From Alphaproteobacteria bacterium (GTDB lineage: Bacteria; Pseudomonadota; Alphaproteobacteria; Micavibrionales; Micavibrionaceae), in assembly GCA_002701555.1 (NCBI GenBank), contig NZVS01000006.1, forward strand, positions 1 to 17,279: 17,279 bases of DNA, in the 5' to 3' direction. The notes under the pieces were generated by a model. The model was not told the origin of the DNA, ran no database searches, and saw nothing but the letters and a program-made list of their open reading frames with translations. The position numbers were made by a program, and so were the translations under genes. The first letter of the stretch is position 1, and each line of letters begins with the position of its first letter. Below are positions 1 to 6,608 of this stretch, piece by piece.

Positions 1-107
1 AAGACCAGTTAATGAACGCACCGTCGGATATCACCGAGGAGCAATTGAAAGACCTTCATATCAAGCTGTCACTGCCAAAGAAAATCGGAAAGACTGAAGC
101 GGCTTAA
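1..107 (+). CDS. aspS: Aspartyl-tRNA synthetase, C-terminal end (partial)
   Basis: Only the last 34 codons are present; the gene enters from the left edge in frame 3 and stops with TAA at 105-107. The tail reads DQLMNAPSDITEEQLKDLHI and then IKLSLPKK. This matches the conserved C-terminus of bacterial-type AspRS, where a 'QD-L-M-x-APS' turn is followed by a helix and a short 'L-x-I-x-L' strand. The enzyme charges tRNA-Asp (or tRNA-Asp and tRNA-Asn in non-discriminating forms) in the cytoplasm. Nothing can be said about its catalytic core or start. The assignment rests on recognition of this tail only. No strong GC-rich terminator follows. Confidence 0.75.
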   Translation, partial: DQLMNAPSDITEEQLKDLHIKLSLPKKIGKTEAA

Positions 108-115
108 AAAATTCA

Positions 116-145
116 TTGTTTTTTTTAACCATTCCTCTTTATACT
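116..145 (+). promoter_or_regulatory. Candidate sigma70-type promoter for the gene at 179
   Basis: A TTGTTT hexamer at 116-121 and TATACT at 140-145 are separated by 18 bp. The -10 is good (one mismatch to TATAAT) and the -35 is weak. The -10 lies inside the left arm of the inverted repeat at 136-167, so a protein bound to the repeat would block it. Predicted transcription start is near 152, about 27 nt before the start codon. The call is inferred from spacing and motif quality only. Confidence 0.4.
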
Positions 146-167
146 CTTATGGTAAAGAGTATAAAGA
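136..167. repeat. Perfect 13-bp inverted repeat, possible operator or 5'-UTR hairpin
   Basis: TCTTTATACTCTT (136-148) is followed by ATGGTA (149-154) and then AAGAGTATAAAGA (155-167), an exact reverse complement. The repeat contains the candidate -10 box and ends just before the AAAGG ribosome-binding site (167-171) of the gene at 179. It has no GC-rich core and no T-run after it, so it does not look like an intrinsic terminator for aspS. It could be an operator bound by a dimeric repressor, or a short hairpin next to the ribosome-binding site if transcription starts upstream. Confidence 0.6.
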
Positions 168-178
168 AAGGCATTTGA

Positions 179-622
179 ATGGCACGTAAAGGTAAGAATA
201 AAACAGGTCCCCGCAATCGCGACGGTTCTCCCAAGGCACCGCAAATTAGGGACGAGGACCGCATTTCAGCAGGAAATCGCGATAAGCTGACCTCAAGTGT
301 GTCTGCCGTTAATGCCATTAAACAACTTATGGACAACGGTTGGGAGCTTGTTGCAGATGAGAACCCAAAATACAAAAAAGGCGAGCAACAGCGCGCTTTA
401 AGTAAATTGCGTAGTGCCTTCCAAATAGAAAACCCCAAGATCAGTAATTCCGGAGATTCGGTATACATGCAAATTCCGGGAGAGGAAGATCTATTGACTG
501 TGCCAGCCAAGGGTATGCTTAAATGGAAAGCAGTTGATAATATTGAACGCATCGCAGGGCTGAAATTCCAGTCAGACCAGAAATATGAGCCTGAAGCAAA
601 ATCAGCTTACACTTACGGATAA
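179..622 (+). CDS. Hypothetical protein, 147 aa, basic N-terminus
   Basis: I do not recognise this protein family. The start ATG at 179 is preceded by AAAGG with 7 nt spacing. The product is soluble: there is no signal peptide and no membrane segment. The first ~35 residues are rich in Lys, Arg, Gly and Pro (for example MARKGKNKTGPRNRDGSPK), which suggests a disordered, nucleic-acid-binding-like tail. Residues ~38-85 look helical (AVNAIKQLMDNGWELV, then KGEQQRALSKLRSAF). The C-terminal part looks mixed, with residues ~94-105 probably strand. There are no cysteines. It is a single-gene unit between aspS and a bidirectional terminator, with its candidate promoter inside a perfect palindrome. 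Coding is supported by the ribosome-binding site, the promoter and the terminator right after the stop. The function is unknown. Confidence 0.75.
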   Translation: MARKGKNKTGPRNRDGSPKAPQIRDEDRISAGNRDKLTSSVSAVNAIKQLMDNGWELVADENPKYKKGEQQRALSKLRSAFQIENPKISNSGDSVYMQIPGEEDLLTVPAKGMLKWKAVDNIERIAGLKFQSDQKYEPEAKSAYTYG

Positions 623-644
623 ATAATATTTAACAGACAAAAAT

Positions 645-700
645 AAATCCGGGCCGGTTTCTGGGAGGACAAGAAAACCATAATGGCCCGGATTTTCTTT
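645..700. terminator. Bidirectional intrinsic terminator between convergent genes
   Basis: AAATCCGGGCC (645-655) pairs exactly with GGCCCGGATTT (685-695). An inner stem GGTTT (656-660) with AAACC (675-679) extends it across a small bulge. On the plus strand it is followed by a T-rich run (gattttcttt, 691-700), serving the hypothetical gene at 179-622. On the minus strand the same stem is followed by a T-rich run complementary to 634-648, so it can also end the diguanylate cyclase transcript. Confidence 0.85.
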
Positions 701-782
701 GGGAAGCTTATATTTTGCCTTTAGGGAATAAGGGTAGGGAACGGCAAATAGGGTCATACAGTCTTATTTGTAAACTTTCGAT

Positions 783-1460
783 TTATCCTTTTCTTACACA
801 TTTGTTGCGATAAAGTTTTTTATCTGCGCCGGCAAAAATTGTTTTTGGGGTATCATTAATACCATAGCTTTTTAACCCTGCGCTGGCTCTAATCTTAATT
901 TCCGTACCTTCCCAAACGAGGGACAATTTGTTCAGGTCTTTAATTAGCTTTTGGGCTCTTTTTGCAATATCCTGTCGCTCGCTATCCGGGAGAATGATTA
1001 CAAATTCATCACCACCAAGTCGGGCAGCTGTGTCCATAGGGCGCACGGAATTTTGTATGGCCATACCGGTCAATTTAAGGCATGCATCTCCGCAATTATG
1101 ACCGTGCGTGTCATTTATGGCTTTAAAATTATCCAGATCAATCAGAATAAACACACCACCTTTACTCAAGAAACGTTTTGTGCGGTCGCACTCCCGATCA
1201 AAGGCTTGTTCAAAACCGCGTCTATTTAGTAGTCCGGTCAAGGAGTCCGTAATAGTTTGCTGCTCAAGTTTTTGGATTTCCTGAGACTGCTCATCCAGCC
1301 TGAGTTCAGCCATATCCAGCTTGCTTTGCGAGGTCATTAAAAGCTTGATAGTTGTTTCAAGATCATGGGGCCATTCAGAAGGGGTGTCTTCACTTGTAAA
1401 AAATGACGGGTTAATCTGTGCAGCTGAATAACTGTTGTGTGCGCTGGTTTTGAAAGTCAT
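783..1460 (-). CDS. Diguanylate cyclase (GGDEF domain), soluble
   Basis: The 225-residue protein has a variable N-terminus (1-33), a predicted coiled coil (~34-70) and one complete GGDEF domain (~70-222). The domain starts with the usual TDSLTGLLNRRGFE (71-84), has the nucleotide/metal segment IDLDNFKAINDTHGH (107-121) and the active-site GGDEF at 149-153. An RxxD inhibitory site (R140-P-M-D143) lies five residues before GGDEF, so product inhibition by c-di-GMP is expected. The reaction is 2 GTP to c-di-GMP. There is no EAL domain, receiver or membrane segment, so the coiled coil probably dimerises the enzyme and may receive the input signal. The ATG at 1460 has AGAAGG about 10 nt upstream. 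A sigma54-like promoter lies about 50 bp upstream. The gene stands alone, convergent with 179-622 and divergent from eipB. Confidence 0.93.
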   Translation of the reverse strand: MTFKTSAHNSYSAAQINPSFFTSEDTPSEWPHDLETTIKLLMTSQSKLDMAELRLDEQSQEIQKLEQQTITDSLTGLLNRRGFEQAFDRECDRTKRFLSKGGVFILIDLDNFKAINDTHGHNCGDACLKLTGMAIQNSVRPMDTAARLGGDEFVIILPDSERQDIAKRAQKLIKDLNKLSLVWEGTEIKIRASAGLKSYGINDTPKTIFAGADKKLYRNKCVRKG

Positions 1461-1510
1461 AAAAATTCGGCCTTCTGATAGTTGTTGTTTTTATTCTTTG
1501 AAGATGACTT

Positions 1511-1527
1511 TGCGAAAACCGTGCCAA
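1511..1527 (-). promoter_or_regulatory. Candidate sigma54 (RpoN) promoter for the diguanylate cyclase
   Basis: Read on the minus strand, this is TTGGCACGGTTTTCGCA. It has a perfect -24 element (TTGGCACG), exactly 10 bp between the GG and GC dinucleotides, and a -12 element with one mismatch (TCGC instead of TTGC). The predicted start is near 1500, giving a ~40-nt leader before the ATG at 1460. The sequence match is direct. That it is used, and that the organism has RpoN, is inference. Confidence 0.45.
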
Positions 1528-1593
1528 CAAAATTTTACGGTAGCACTAGGTAAAAATGGGTGAAATTGATATAAAGCAACGCTTTTTAAGACA

Positions 1594-1625
1594 AGTGCCC
1601 GGGTTATGCGGCACTATTTACCCGG
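1594..1625. repeat. Two interleaved inverted repeats in the divergent intergenic region
   Basis: AGTGCC (1594-1599) is the exact reverse complement of GGCACT (1610-1615). CCGGGT (1599-1604) is the exact reverse complement of ACCCGG (1620-1625). The left arm of the second repeat sits in the loop of the first, an interlocked arrangement. The block lies about 95-125 bp upstream of the predicted sigma54 start and ~36 bp upstream of the -35 box for eipB. Either repeat could be a protein-binding site. Which promoter it would serve is not decidable from sequence. Confidence 0.4.
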
Positions 1626-1660
1626 AAAAAGCTTCCCTCCCATGCCAGTAATCTCATCCT

Positions 1661-1689
1661 TTGAATAAAACATGTGTGTAGGGTATAGT
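1661..1689 (+). promoter_or_regulatory. Candidate sigma70-type promoter of the eipB-divK-pleD operon
   Basis: TTGAAT (1661-1666) and TATAGT (1684-1689) are separated by the ideal 17 bp. The predicted transcription start is near 1696, giving a ~23-nt leader with a GAGAG ribosome-binding site (1709-1713) before the ATG at 1719. Confidence 0.6.
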
Positions 1690-1718
1690 GTATGCGCTTG
1701 GTAATTTGAGAGAGTAAA

Positions 1719-2633
1719 ATGGACAGTAAAAATCATAGAACAGTTAAAAGTAAAAGCTTAATCCTAGTTGTTGTAATTGTTGCTGTAGTTCTTGTAGCAT
1801 GGCTTGGATACACACAAGCCCAAAGTTTTGTTGCGGCAAATATCCTGGGTGAGAATGACGGGCAGATCGAGCTGAAGTCGCATAAGGCAATTTACGACCT
1901 TGAATTACACTCAGTGACATCCGGTACCAAATTAATTAACCTTGACGGCCAAATGTATTTTTCATGGGAGAGGCAGTGTTCCGGTTGGGCGTCCGACCAT
2001 CGTTTTAACCTTCTTTATGAATATGCGGATACTCCGGGTGTGCGTGTAACAAGTGATTTTTCTACTTTTGAGGATGCCGCTAACACTAAGTTTTCGTTTT
2101 CCTCTATCCGCAAAAAGGATGGCGTTCAATACGAAAATATTAACGGTCATGCCGATAAGTCAGAAGACGGTGCAGTAGCCTCTTTTAAATCTCCTGAAGG
2201 TCTGGAAATTGACCTTGGTGCAGATATTTTATTCCCCTCTGAACATACGCGTATAATGCTTGAAAATGCGCGGCAGGGTAAAAAGTTTTTTACCGCTACT
2301 GTTTTTGACGGAAGTGATGCAAAAGGACCCTCCGTTATAAACGGGTTCATTAGTGATGCAAATGCTTTGTCCAGACCCCGCGAAGTTTCTTTTGAATTAC
2401 CCGACAGGGTTTCCGGTTCATCGCTGCTAAAAGGGAAAAGTTATCTTATTAGGCTCGCTTTTTTTCCGATCGCCCAAGATAATGCAGAGCCTGAATATGA
2501 AATGACTGTGCGTTTATATGAAAACGGTGTTATCAGCGAGATGTTTATCGAGTATAATGATTTTTCAGTCATTCAGAAATTAACAGCCCTTGAAGAAATT
2601 CAAGAACAAGAATGTGGCATCGAAAATGAGTAA
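1719..2633 (+). CDS. eipB: Cell envelope integrity protein EipB (DUF1849 family)
   Basis: This 304-residue exported protein has an N-terminal hydrophobic segment (residues ~13-29), a signal peptide or anchor after a basic start, with a possible cleavage around TQAQS (32-36). The rest matches EipB/DUF1849: SHKAIYDLELHSV near 54-66, the DGQMYFSWERQCSGW block (76-90), the LFPSEHTRIMLENAR helix and the KKFFTATVFDGSDAKGP segment. The only two cysteines are C87 and C299, positioned like the disulfide pair reported for Brucella EipB (one early, one near the C-terminus). In Brucella and relatives EipB is a periplasmic beta-rich protein needed for envelope stability. It is the first gene of an operon and its 3' end overlaps divK by 8 bp, so the two are probably translationally coupled. 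Confidence 0.88.
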   Translation: MDSKNHRTVKSKSLILVVVIVAVVLVAWLGYTQAQSFVAANILGENDGQIELKSHKAIYDLELHSVTSGTKLINLDGQMYFSWERQCSGWASDHRFNLLYEYADTPGVRVTSDFSTFEDAANTKFSFSSIRKKDGVQYENINGHADKSEDGAVASFKSPEGLEIDLGADILFPSEHTRIMLENARQGKKFFTATVFDGSDAKGPSVINGFISDANALSRPREVSFELPDRVSGSSLLKGKSYLIRLAFFPIAQDNAEPEYEMTVRLYENGVISEMFIEYNDFSVIQKLTALEEIQEQECGIENE

Positions 2634-3033
2634 AAAAGTCCTGATTGTTGAAGATAATGAATTAAATATGAAGCTGTTTCGTGATCTTCTTGAGGCACAC
2701 GGAATATCGTCTGTAACGACTTCGAACGGACATGAGGTGCTGGAACTGGCACGCAAGGAAAACCCTGACCTTATCTTAATGGACATTCAGCTACCGGAAG
2801 TGTCGGGTCTAGAGGTCACAGGCTGGTTAAAGGCCGAAGATGATTTGAAGCATATCCCTGTAATTGCCGTAACGGCCTTTGCTATGCGCGGTGATGAGCA
2901 AAAAATACGCGAGGGAGGTTGCGAAGATTATCTTTCCAAGCCTATCTCCGTTGGGTCTTTCATAGAAACCGTCAATAAATATCTTGATAAAGACGGGGCA
3001 TCTGAGGATGTCGCAGAGAAAACAATCAACTAG
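2626..3033 (+). CDS. divK: Cell-cycle polarity response regulator DivK
   Basis: This is a single receiver domain of 135 residues with no output domain. The start ATG at 2626 was chosen because the family begins MxKKVLIVEDNELNMKLF; an upstream ATG at 2590 would add 12 poorly conserved residues inside eipB. The acidic pair is E9-D10, the phosphoacceptor is D53 (in ILMDIQLPE), the conserved Thr is in AVTAFAM and the Lys is in LSKPIS. The EGGCEDYLSKPIS stretch is typical of DivK. In Caulobacter-type systems DivK is phosphorylated by DivJ, dephosphorylated by PleC, and steers the CckA-CtrA cascade. The start overlaps the eipB stop by 8 bp, with no strong ribosome-binding site of its own, and pleD follows after 14 bp. 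Confidence 0.93.
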   Translation: MSKKVLIVEDNELNMKLFRDLLEAHGISSVTTSNGHEVLELARKENPDLILMDIQLPEVSGLEVTGWLKAEDDLKHIPVIAVTAFAMRGDEQKIREGGCEDYLSKPISVGSFIETVNKYLDKDGASEDVAEKTIN

Positions 3034-3047
3034 GAATATTTTACCTT

Positions 3048-4475
3048 ATGTCTGCACGCATACTTGTCGTTGATGATATTGCCCCTAACGTAAAGTTACT
3101 GGAAGCAAAGCTAACCAGCGAATATTACGATGTGGTAACAGCCATGAACGGTGAAGAGGCTTTGAAAAAAGTTGATGAGACAAAGCCGGATATTGTTTTG
3201 CTGGATGTCATGATGCCGGGCATGGACGGTTTTGAAGTGTGCCGCCGCATGAAAGAAAATCCGGATCATGCGCATATTCCGGTTGTTATGGTGACAGCCC
3301 TTACTGATACGGAAGACAGGGTCAAGGGGCTTCAAAGCGGTGCAGACGATTTCTTAAGTAAACCTGTTAATGATACGGCACTTATGGCGCGGGTCCGCTC
3401 TCTTGTTCGTCTTAAGATGGCGGTAGATGAATGGAAAACCCGTGAAAATACGGCAACTCAGCTGGGTGTAGTGAATGAAAATTCTTCCCTTATGGAAGAA
3501 GATGCCACGAATGCAAACATTCTGGTTGTCGAAGACATGGAATTTGAAATCCAGAAAATCCGGTCCACACTTGAAGATAATGGTAACAAAATAACTGTTG
3601 TCCACCATGGTCTTGAGGCCTTGCAAGCTGCGAAAGAAAAAGAGTTCGAGTTAATTGCGGTGTCACTTAACTTGCAAGAGGAAGATGGGCTTAGATTGTG
3701 TTCCCATTTACGTTCAAACGAACGTACCCGTGCAACACCCATCTTAATGATTGGCAGTGAAGATGACATGCCTAAAATAGCCCATGGGCTTGAAATAGGC
3801 GCACATGATTATATTTTGCGCCCGATTGACAGGAATGAGCTAATGGCTCGCGTGCGGACACAAATCCGCCGTAAAAGATTTCAGGAAAGGTTAAGGGCCA
3901 GTTTCGAAATGAGCCTGTCCATGGCGCTTACAGATACGCTAACCGGTCTGTATAACCGTCGTTATTTCGAGGTGCATTTAGGAAAAATGTTAGAAAAGGG
4001 TAATGAGAGCCAAAAATCAATCGGCCTTCTTTACATGGATATTGATCACTTTAAAAATTTTAATGATACTTACGGACACAATATTGGTGACGAAGTTTTA
4101 AAAACATTTTCAAATCGGTTAAAGGACAATCTTCGTAGTTTTGATTTGGTTGCCCGCCTTGGTGGTGAGGAGTTTGTGGCTGTTCTTCCCGATACTGATG
4201 TCAAAACGGCCCATACTATTGCAGAGCGCCTAAGGCGCTCAATTATGGATGCGCCTTTCCGGACATCTTATGAAACTCCTCTGGAGGTGACTACCTCAAT
4301 AGGTGGAGTCGTCATAGAGGCAGGTGATCATACAATTACAGAAGTTCTGGAACGCGCAGACGGGCAGCTATATTTGGCCAAAAACGGCGGTCGTAATTCT
4401 GTATTTTTCGAAGACTGCGGCAAGCTTGATCCAGAGGAATTTAGGCCGCAGTCCAGACCTATCCTTAACGAATAA
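3048..4475 (+). CDS. pleD: Response regulator / diguanylate cyclase PleD
   Basis: The 475-residue protein has the PleD architecture REC-REC-GGDEF. REC1 (~1-125) is complete: D9-D10, phosphoacceptor D53 in VLLDVMMPG, Thr in MVTAL and Lys in LSKPV. REC2 (~156-275) is degenerate: the phosphoacceptor position is Ser in ELIAVSLNLQ, as expected for the adaptor/dimerisation receiver of this family. The cyclase domain (~290-455) has DTLTGLYNRRYFE, active-site GGEEF at 372-376, and the I-site R363-S-F-D366. Phosphorylation of REC1 drives dimerisation and c-di-GMP synthesis, which in Caulobacter governs the swarmer-to-stalked transition at the pole. AGGA about 11 nt upstream supports the ATG at 3048. 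The gene is last in the operon and ends at a strong terminator. It is slightly longer than the ~454 residues of Caulobacter PleD. Confidence 0.95.
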   Translation: MSARILVVDDIAPNVKLLEAKLTSEYYDVVTAMNGEEALKKVDETKPDIVLLDVMMPGMDGFEVCRRMKENPDHAHIPVVMVTALTDTEDRVKGLQSGADDFLSKPVNDTALMARVRSLVRLKMAVDEWKTRENTATQLGVVNENSSLMEEDATNANILVVEDMEFEIQKIRSTLEDNGNKITVVHHGLEALQAAKEKEFELIAVSLNLQEEDGLRLCSHLRSNERTRATPILMIGSEDDMPKIAHGLEIGAHDYILRPIDRNELMARVRTQIRRKRFQERLRASFEMSLSMALTDTLTGLYNRRYFEVHLGKMLEKGNESQKSIGLLYMDIDHFKNFNDTYGHNIGDEVLKTFSNRLKDNLRSFDLVARLGGEEFVAVLPDTDVKTAHTIAERLRRSIMDAPFRTSYETPLEVTTSIGGVVIEAGDHTITEVLERADGQLYLAKNGGRNSVFFEDCGKLDPEEFRPQSRPILNE

Positions 4476-4477
4476 AA

Positions 4478-4501
4478 AAACGCCCTTCAAAAAGGGCGTT
4501 T
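4478..4501. terminator. Bidirectional intrinsic terminator between pleD and rpmG
   Basis: AAACGCCCTT (4478-4487), loop CAAA (4488-4491), AAGGGCGTTT (4492-4501) form a perfect 10-bp stem. On the minus strand the stem is followed by a run of seven T residues (complement of 4474-4480), so it is strongest as the terminator of the minus-strand rpmG transcript. It also ends the plus-strand pleD operon. Confidence 0.9.
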
Positions 4502-4525
4502 GCATTATTACCTCGGATTTAGAAA

Positions 4526-4753
4526 TTAGTTTTTCTTGTGAGGAGGCATTTTCTTTTCTTCAAACATGACATGAGCGCCAACTTTCCCGGTGTCAGGATG
4601 CACGGCACGAGGGTCATATTTTCTGAATTTCATTTTTTCAGTCTGATTACGTGGGTTTTTAATAATGTAATATGTGTAACCAGTCGGCTCACCTTTGGTG
4701 TTTTTGCCGGTGCTGATTAGACGAATTTTTACAGTATTGCCTTTCTTAGCCAT
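4526..4753 (-). CDS. rpmG: 50S ribosomal protein L33, extended form
   Basis: The 75-residue protein has the L33 signature: MAKKGNTVKIRLISTG at the start, then YTYYIIKNPRNQTEKMKFRKYDP. It is a zinc-independent (cysteine-free) L33. It is longer than the usual 50-55 residues: an extra KNTKGEPTG follows ISTG, about nine residues (AVHPDTGKVG) are inserted after the conserved KYDP, and the C-terminus has a short basic tail (MPPHKKN). The start ATG has AAGGA with ~8 nt spacing (TCCTT at 4761-4765). It is transcribed from its own promoter at 4791-4818 and ends at a strong terminator. The role is structural, in the large subunit near the tRNA exit site. Confidence 0.93.
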   Translation of the reverse strand: MAKKGNTVKIRLISTGKNTKGEPTGYTYYIIKNPRNQTEKMKFRKYDPRAVHPDTGKVGAHVMFEEKKMPPHKKN

Positions 4754-4790
4754 AATAAAATCCTTATTTAAGGTGGAAACTCAAGCGGGC

Positions 4791-4818
4791 ATAATACTTA
4801 TTTCTGGGAAGGTGTCAA
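4791..4818 (-). promoter_or_regulatory. Strong sigma70-type promoter of rpmG
   Basis: On the minus strand, TTGACA (complement of 4813-4818) and TATTAT (complement of 4791-4796) are separated by 16 bp. The -35 is perfect and the -10 has one mismatch. The predicted start is about 30 nt before the rpmG ATG. This makes rpmG independent of the upstream rnr-RNB transcript. Confidence 0.75.
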
Positions 4819-4834
4819 GCAAAAGGGACATATA

Positions 4835-6580
4835 TTAGCAGGGTTTTCTGTCATTCGCTGCATTCAGTCCCGAATGAGGTGCCCGTAGTGATGAACTGTC
4901 CACTTTAAAAGACAACTTCAAGTCACCTGCCTTAGCCTCGCCCAGAGTAATAGGTACCGGTAAAACATCACCTATGCCAAAAGTGCTTTGTGAATTTTCA
5001 CCGAGTGTAACTGTTTGAGTTTTCCTGTTAATTCGCCATGTATATGGAACGGCGTTGGAAGGGAGAAGACCAGAGGCCAAACCAGTTTGAAGGATGATGC
5101 CATGTTGGGTTATGCAGCGTATTCGTAGAGGTTCCTCACAGTCAAGGCCGCGGCTTTCAATTCTGTCTATAATGCGTCGCTTCCTCGACATTTTCTGTAT
5201 GGATGATGCTGTGCGCTCCTCGGAGGATACATAGTCACATAATGCCTTGAAATCATCGTTTTGCATTTCCAACTCCCCGACATCGTATTCCAAAGCCTTT
5301 AAAACAGCCCACTGGTTTATTGTGTCTGTGTAACGTCTTAAAGGGCTGGTGACTTGGCCAGTTACTGTGTTTAAGGAGAAGTGGCTTGCTTCGTCAGGAC
5401 TGAAACGTGCTTTTTCTGTCGCTTGAATGAGGCATCTGGAAACAAAATCACGCCCCATACCGGACGGAGAATTCATCAGTACATCGGATATGACCATACG
5501 CGCAGTATCGGCATAATCCAAATCCCATTGATGTGTATCTTCCAGCATTTCAAAAAGGGAGGCGTGTACCGCTTCTGGAAAGACGCTTTCCAGTTCTGTC
5601 AAGCTCTCCATCAGATCGTCTTTATCGGGTATAGCTTGCACTCTGAAAGCAAAAGGTAGAGGGTCTTCCGGTGTTGTGTCGTTATGGTTGCGAACGATGT
5701 CAGTCGATTTCTGGGCAGAGAGCAGCGCGGCCAGCTCTATAACCTGATCGCCAAGATGCGCGCGTCGACCTTGGGCAGTGCTCAATATGCCACCCTCATC
5801 AAATGAAAGACTCGTTTTCGTGTCAGTGAAACGTAAACCAGTCATAAGACTGTCCAGACGGTAGGCGAATTCAACGGCACCATCTATGCAGGATTGGGGT
5901 AGGGTACATTCCCCGATATCTGTTGCGTCCAAGGGTGAAAGCAGATCTAGGAAGTCACCATAATTAAGCGCGGCCCTTGAGCGTATTTTTGCGGGAAAAA
6001 TATCACAATCAATATCGTCCAGACTTTCACAGTCTAGAGGGATATGAAATTTGTGAACAATCGCAAGCCTGTCTTTATTTTCACAAAGCGAAAGGGCGCC
6101 ATCAACAGGTTCGTACAAGCATGATGGCATTGTATGGATAGCGCTATTGGGTAGAAAGATTGCCATGGGGTGGTCACGGCGGTGCATATCCAAAGGTGAG
6201 CCAAATTCGATGCGCGGCGCTACGCAGGCTATAGCAACATAAGCAGTTATACTGCCATCATTATTTGTTTCGAAGTACAGTGCGTCATCAATGTCATGTT
6301 TTGACTTCGGGTCTACCGTAAAAAAGTCCAGAGCCGTCAGGTCTTTAAATCTTGGATCTTGCGCAATTGGTAGCTCATCAATATTTTCATTGGCTATCAC
6401 TTCAGCCTGTGCTTTGGCATCTTCGCCTATATAATTTGTCTTTCCGTAACCTTTAAGATCTATTTCGTCCAGCGAATGAATATAATGTGGAGGCTGAGAA
6501 CTTGGAATTGCAGATGATGCAAAAAAAGCCGGTATGACCGATGAGGATCTATTTCGAAAATTTTTAGGCCGTGATGCCAC
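4835..6580 (-). CDS. RNB-domain (RNase II/R family) exoribonuclease-like protein without cold-shock domains
   Basis: The 581-residue protein is a second RNase II-family member directly after rnr. Its catalytic core (~80-470) keeps the four metal-binding aspartates in FFTVDPKSKHDIDDALYFE: D90, D96, D98 and D99. It also has a weakened FLPNSAIHTMPSCL block (142-155) and the RNA-contacting TSPLRRYTD (411-419), equivalent to the TSPIRRY of RNase R. The two N-terminal cold-shock domains are absent; residues 1-40 are Ser/Pro-rich with no visible fold. Residues ~485-560 resemble a degenerate S1 domain, and the basic tail of RNase R is missing. It may be an active 3'-5' exoribonuclease with altered substrate loading. 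The start is GTG at 6580, with AGGGA (complement of 6590-6594) 9 nt upstream. It lies 28 bp after rnr and is probably co-transcribed with it. The activity is inferred. Confidence 0.85.
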   Translation of the reverse strand: MASRPKNFRNRSSSVIPAFFASSAIPSSQPPHYIHSLDEIDLKGYGKTNYIGEDAKAQAEVIANENIDELPIAQDPRFKDLTALDFFTVDPKSKHDIDDALYFETNNDGSITAYVAIACVAPRIEFGSPLDMHRRDHPMAIFLPNSAIHTMPSCLYEPVDGALSLCENKDRLAIVHKFHIPLDCESLDDIDCDIFPAKIRSRAALNYGDFLDLLSPLDATDIGECTLPQSCIDGAVEFAYRLDSLMTGLRFTDTKTSLSFDEGGILSTAQGRRAHLGDQVIELAALLSAQKSTDIVRNHNDTTPEDPLPFAFRVQAIPDKDDLMESLTELESVFPEAVHASLFEMLEDTHQWDLDYADTARMVISDVLMNSPSGMGRDFVSRCLIQATEKARFSPDEASHFSLNTVTGQVTSPLRRYTDTINQWAVLKALEYDVGELEMQNDDFKALCDYVSSEERTASSIQKMSRKRRIIDRIESRGLDCEEPLRIRCITQHGIILQTGLASGLLPSNAVPYTWRINRKTQTVTLGENSQSTFGIGDVLPVPITLGEAKAGDLKLSFKVDSSSLRAPHSGLNAANDRKPC

Positions 6581-6608
6581 TGAATATTGTCCCTGTAAAA
6601 TTTATATA

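Noticed and set aside
104..128. TTAAAAAA...TTTTTTAA inverted repeat after aspS as a terminator
   Set aside because: The 8-bp stem is made only of A-T pairs with a 9-nt loop, so the hairpin would be too weak to call a terminator. The T-run overlaps the candidate -35 region.
139..552. 137-codon open frame on the minus strand opposite the hypothetical gene
   Set aside because: It overlaps the plus-strand gene, which has a promoter, ribosome-binding site and terminator. The minus frame has none of these and a composition typical of a shadow frame.
2590..2625. Twelve-residue N-terminal extension of DivK
   Set aside because: The ATG at 2626 places the conserved MSKKVLIVEDN start exactly where DivK proteins begin, and D53 then matches the usual numbering.
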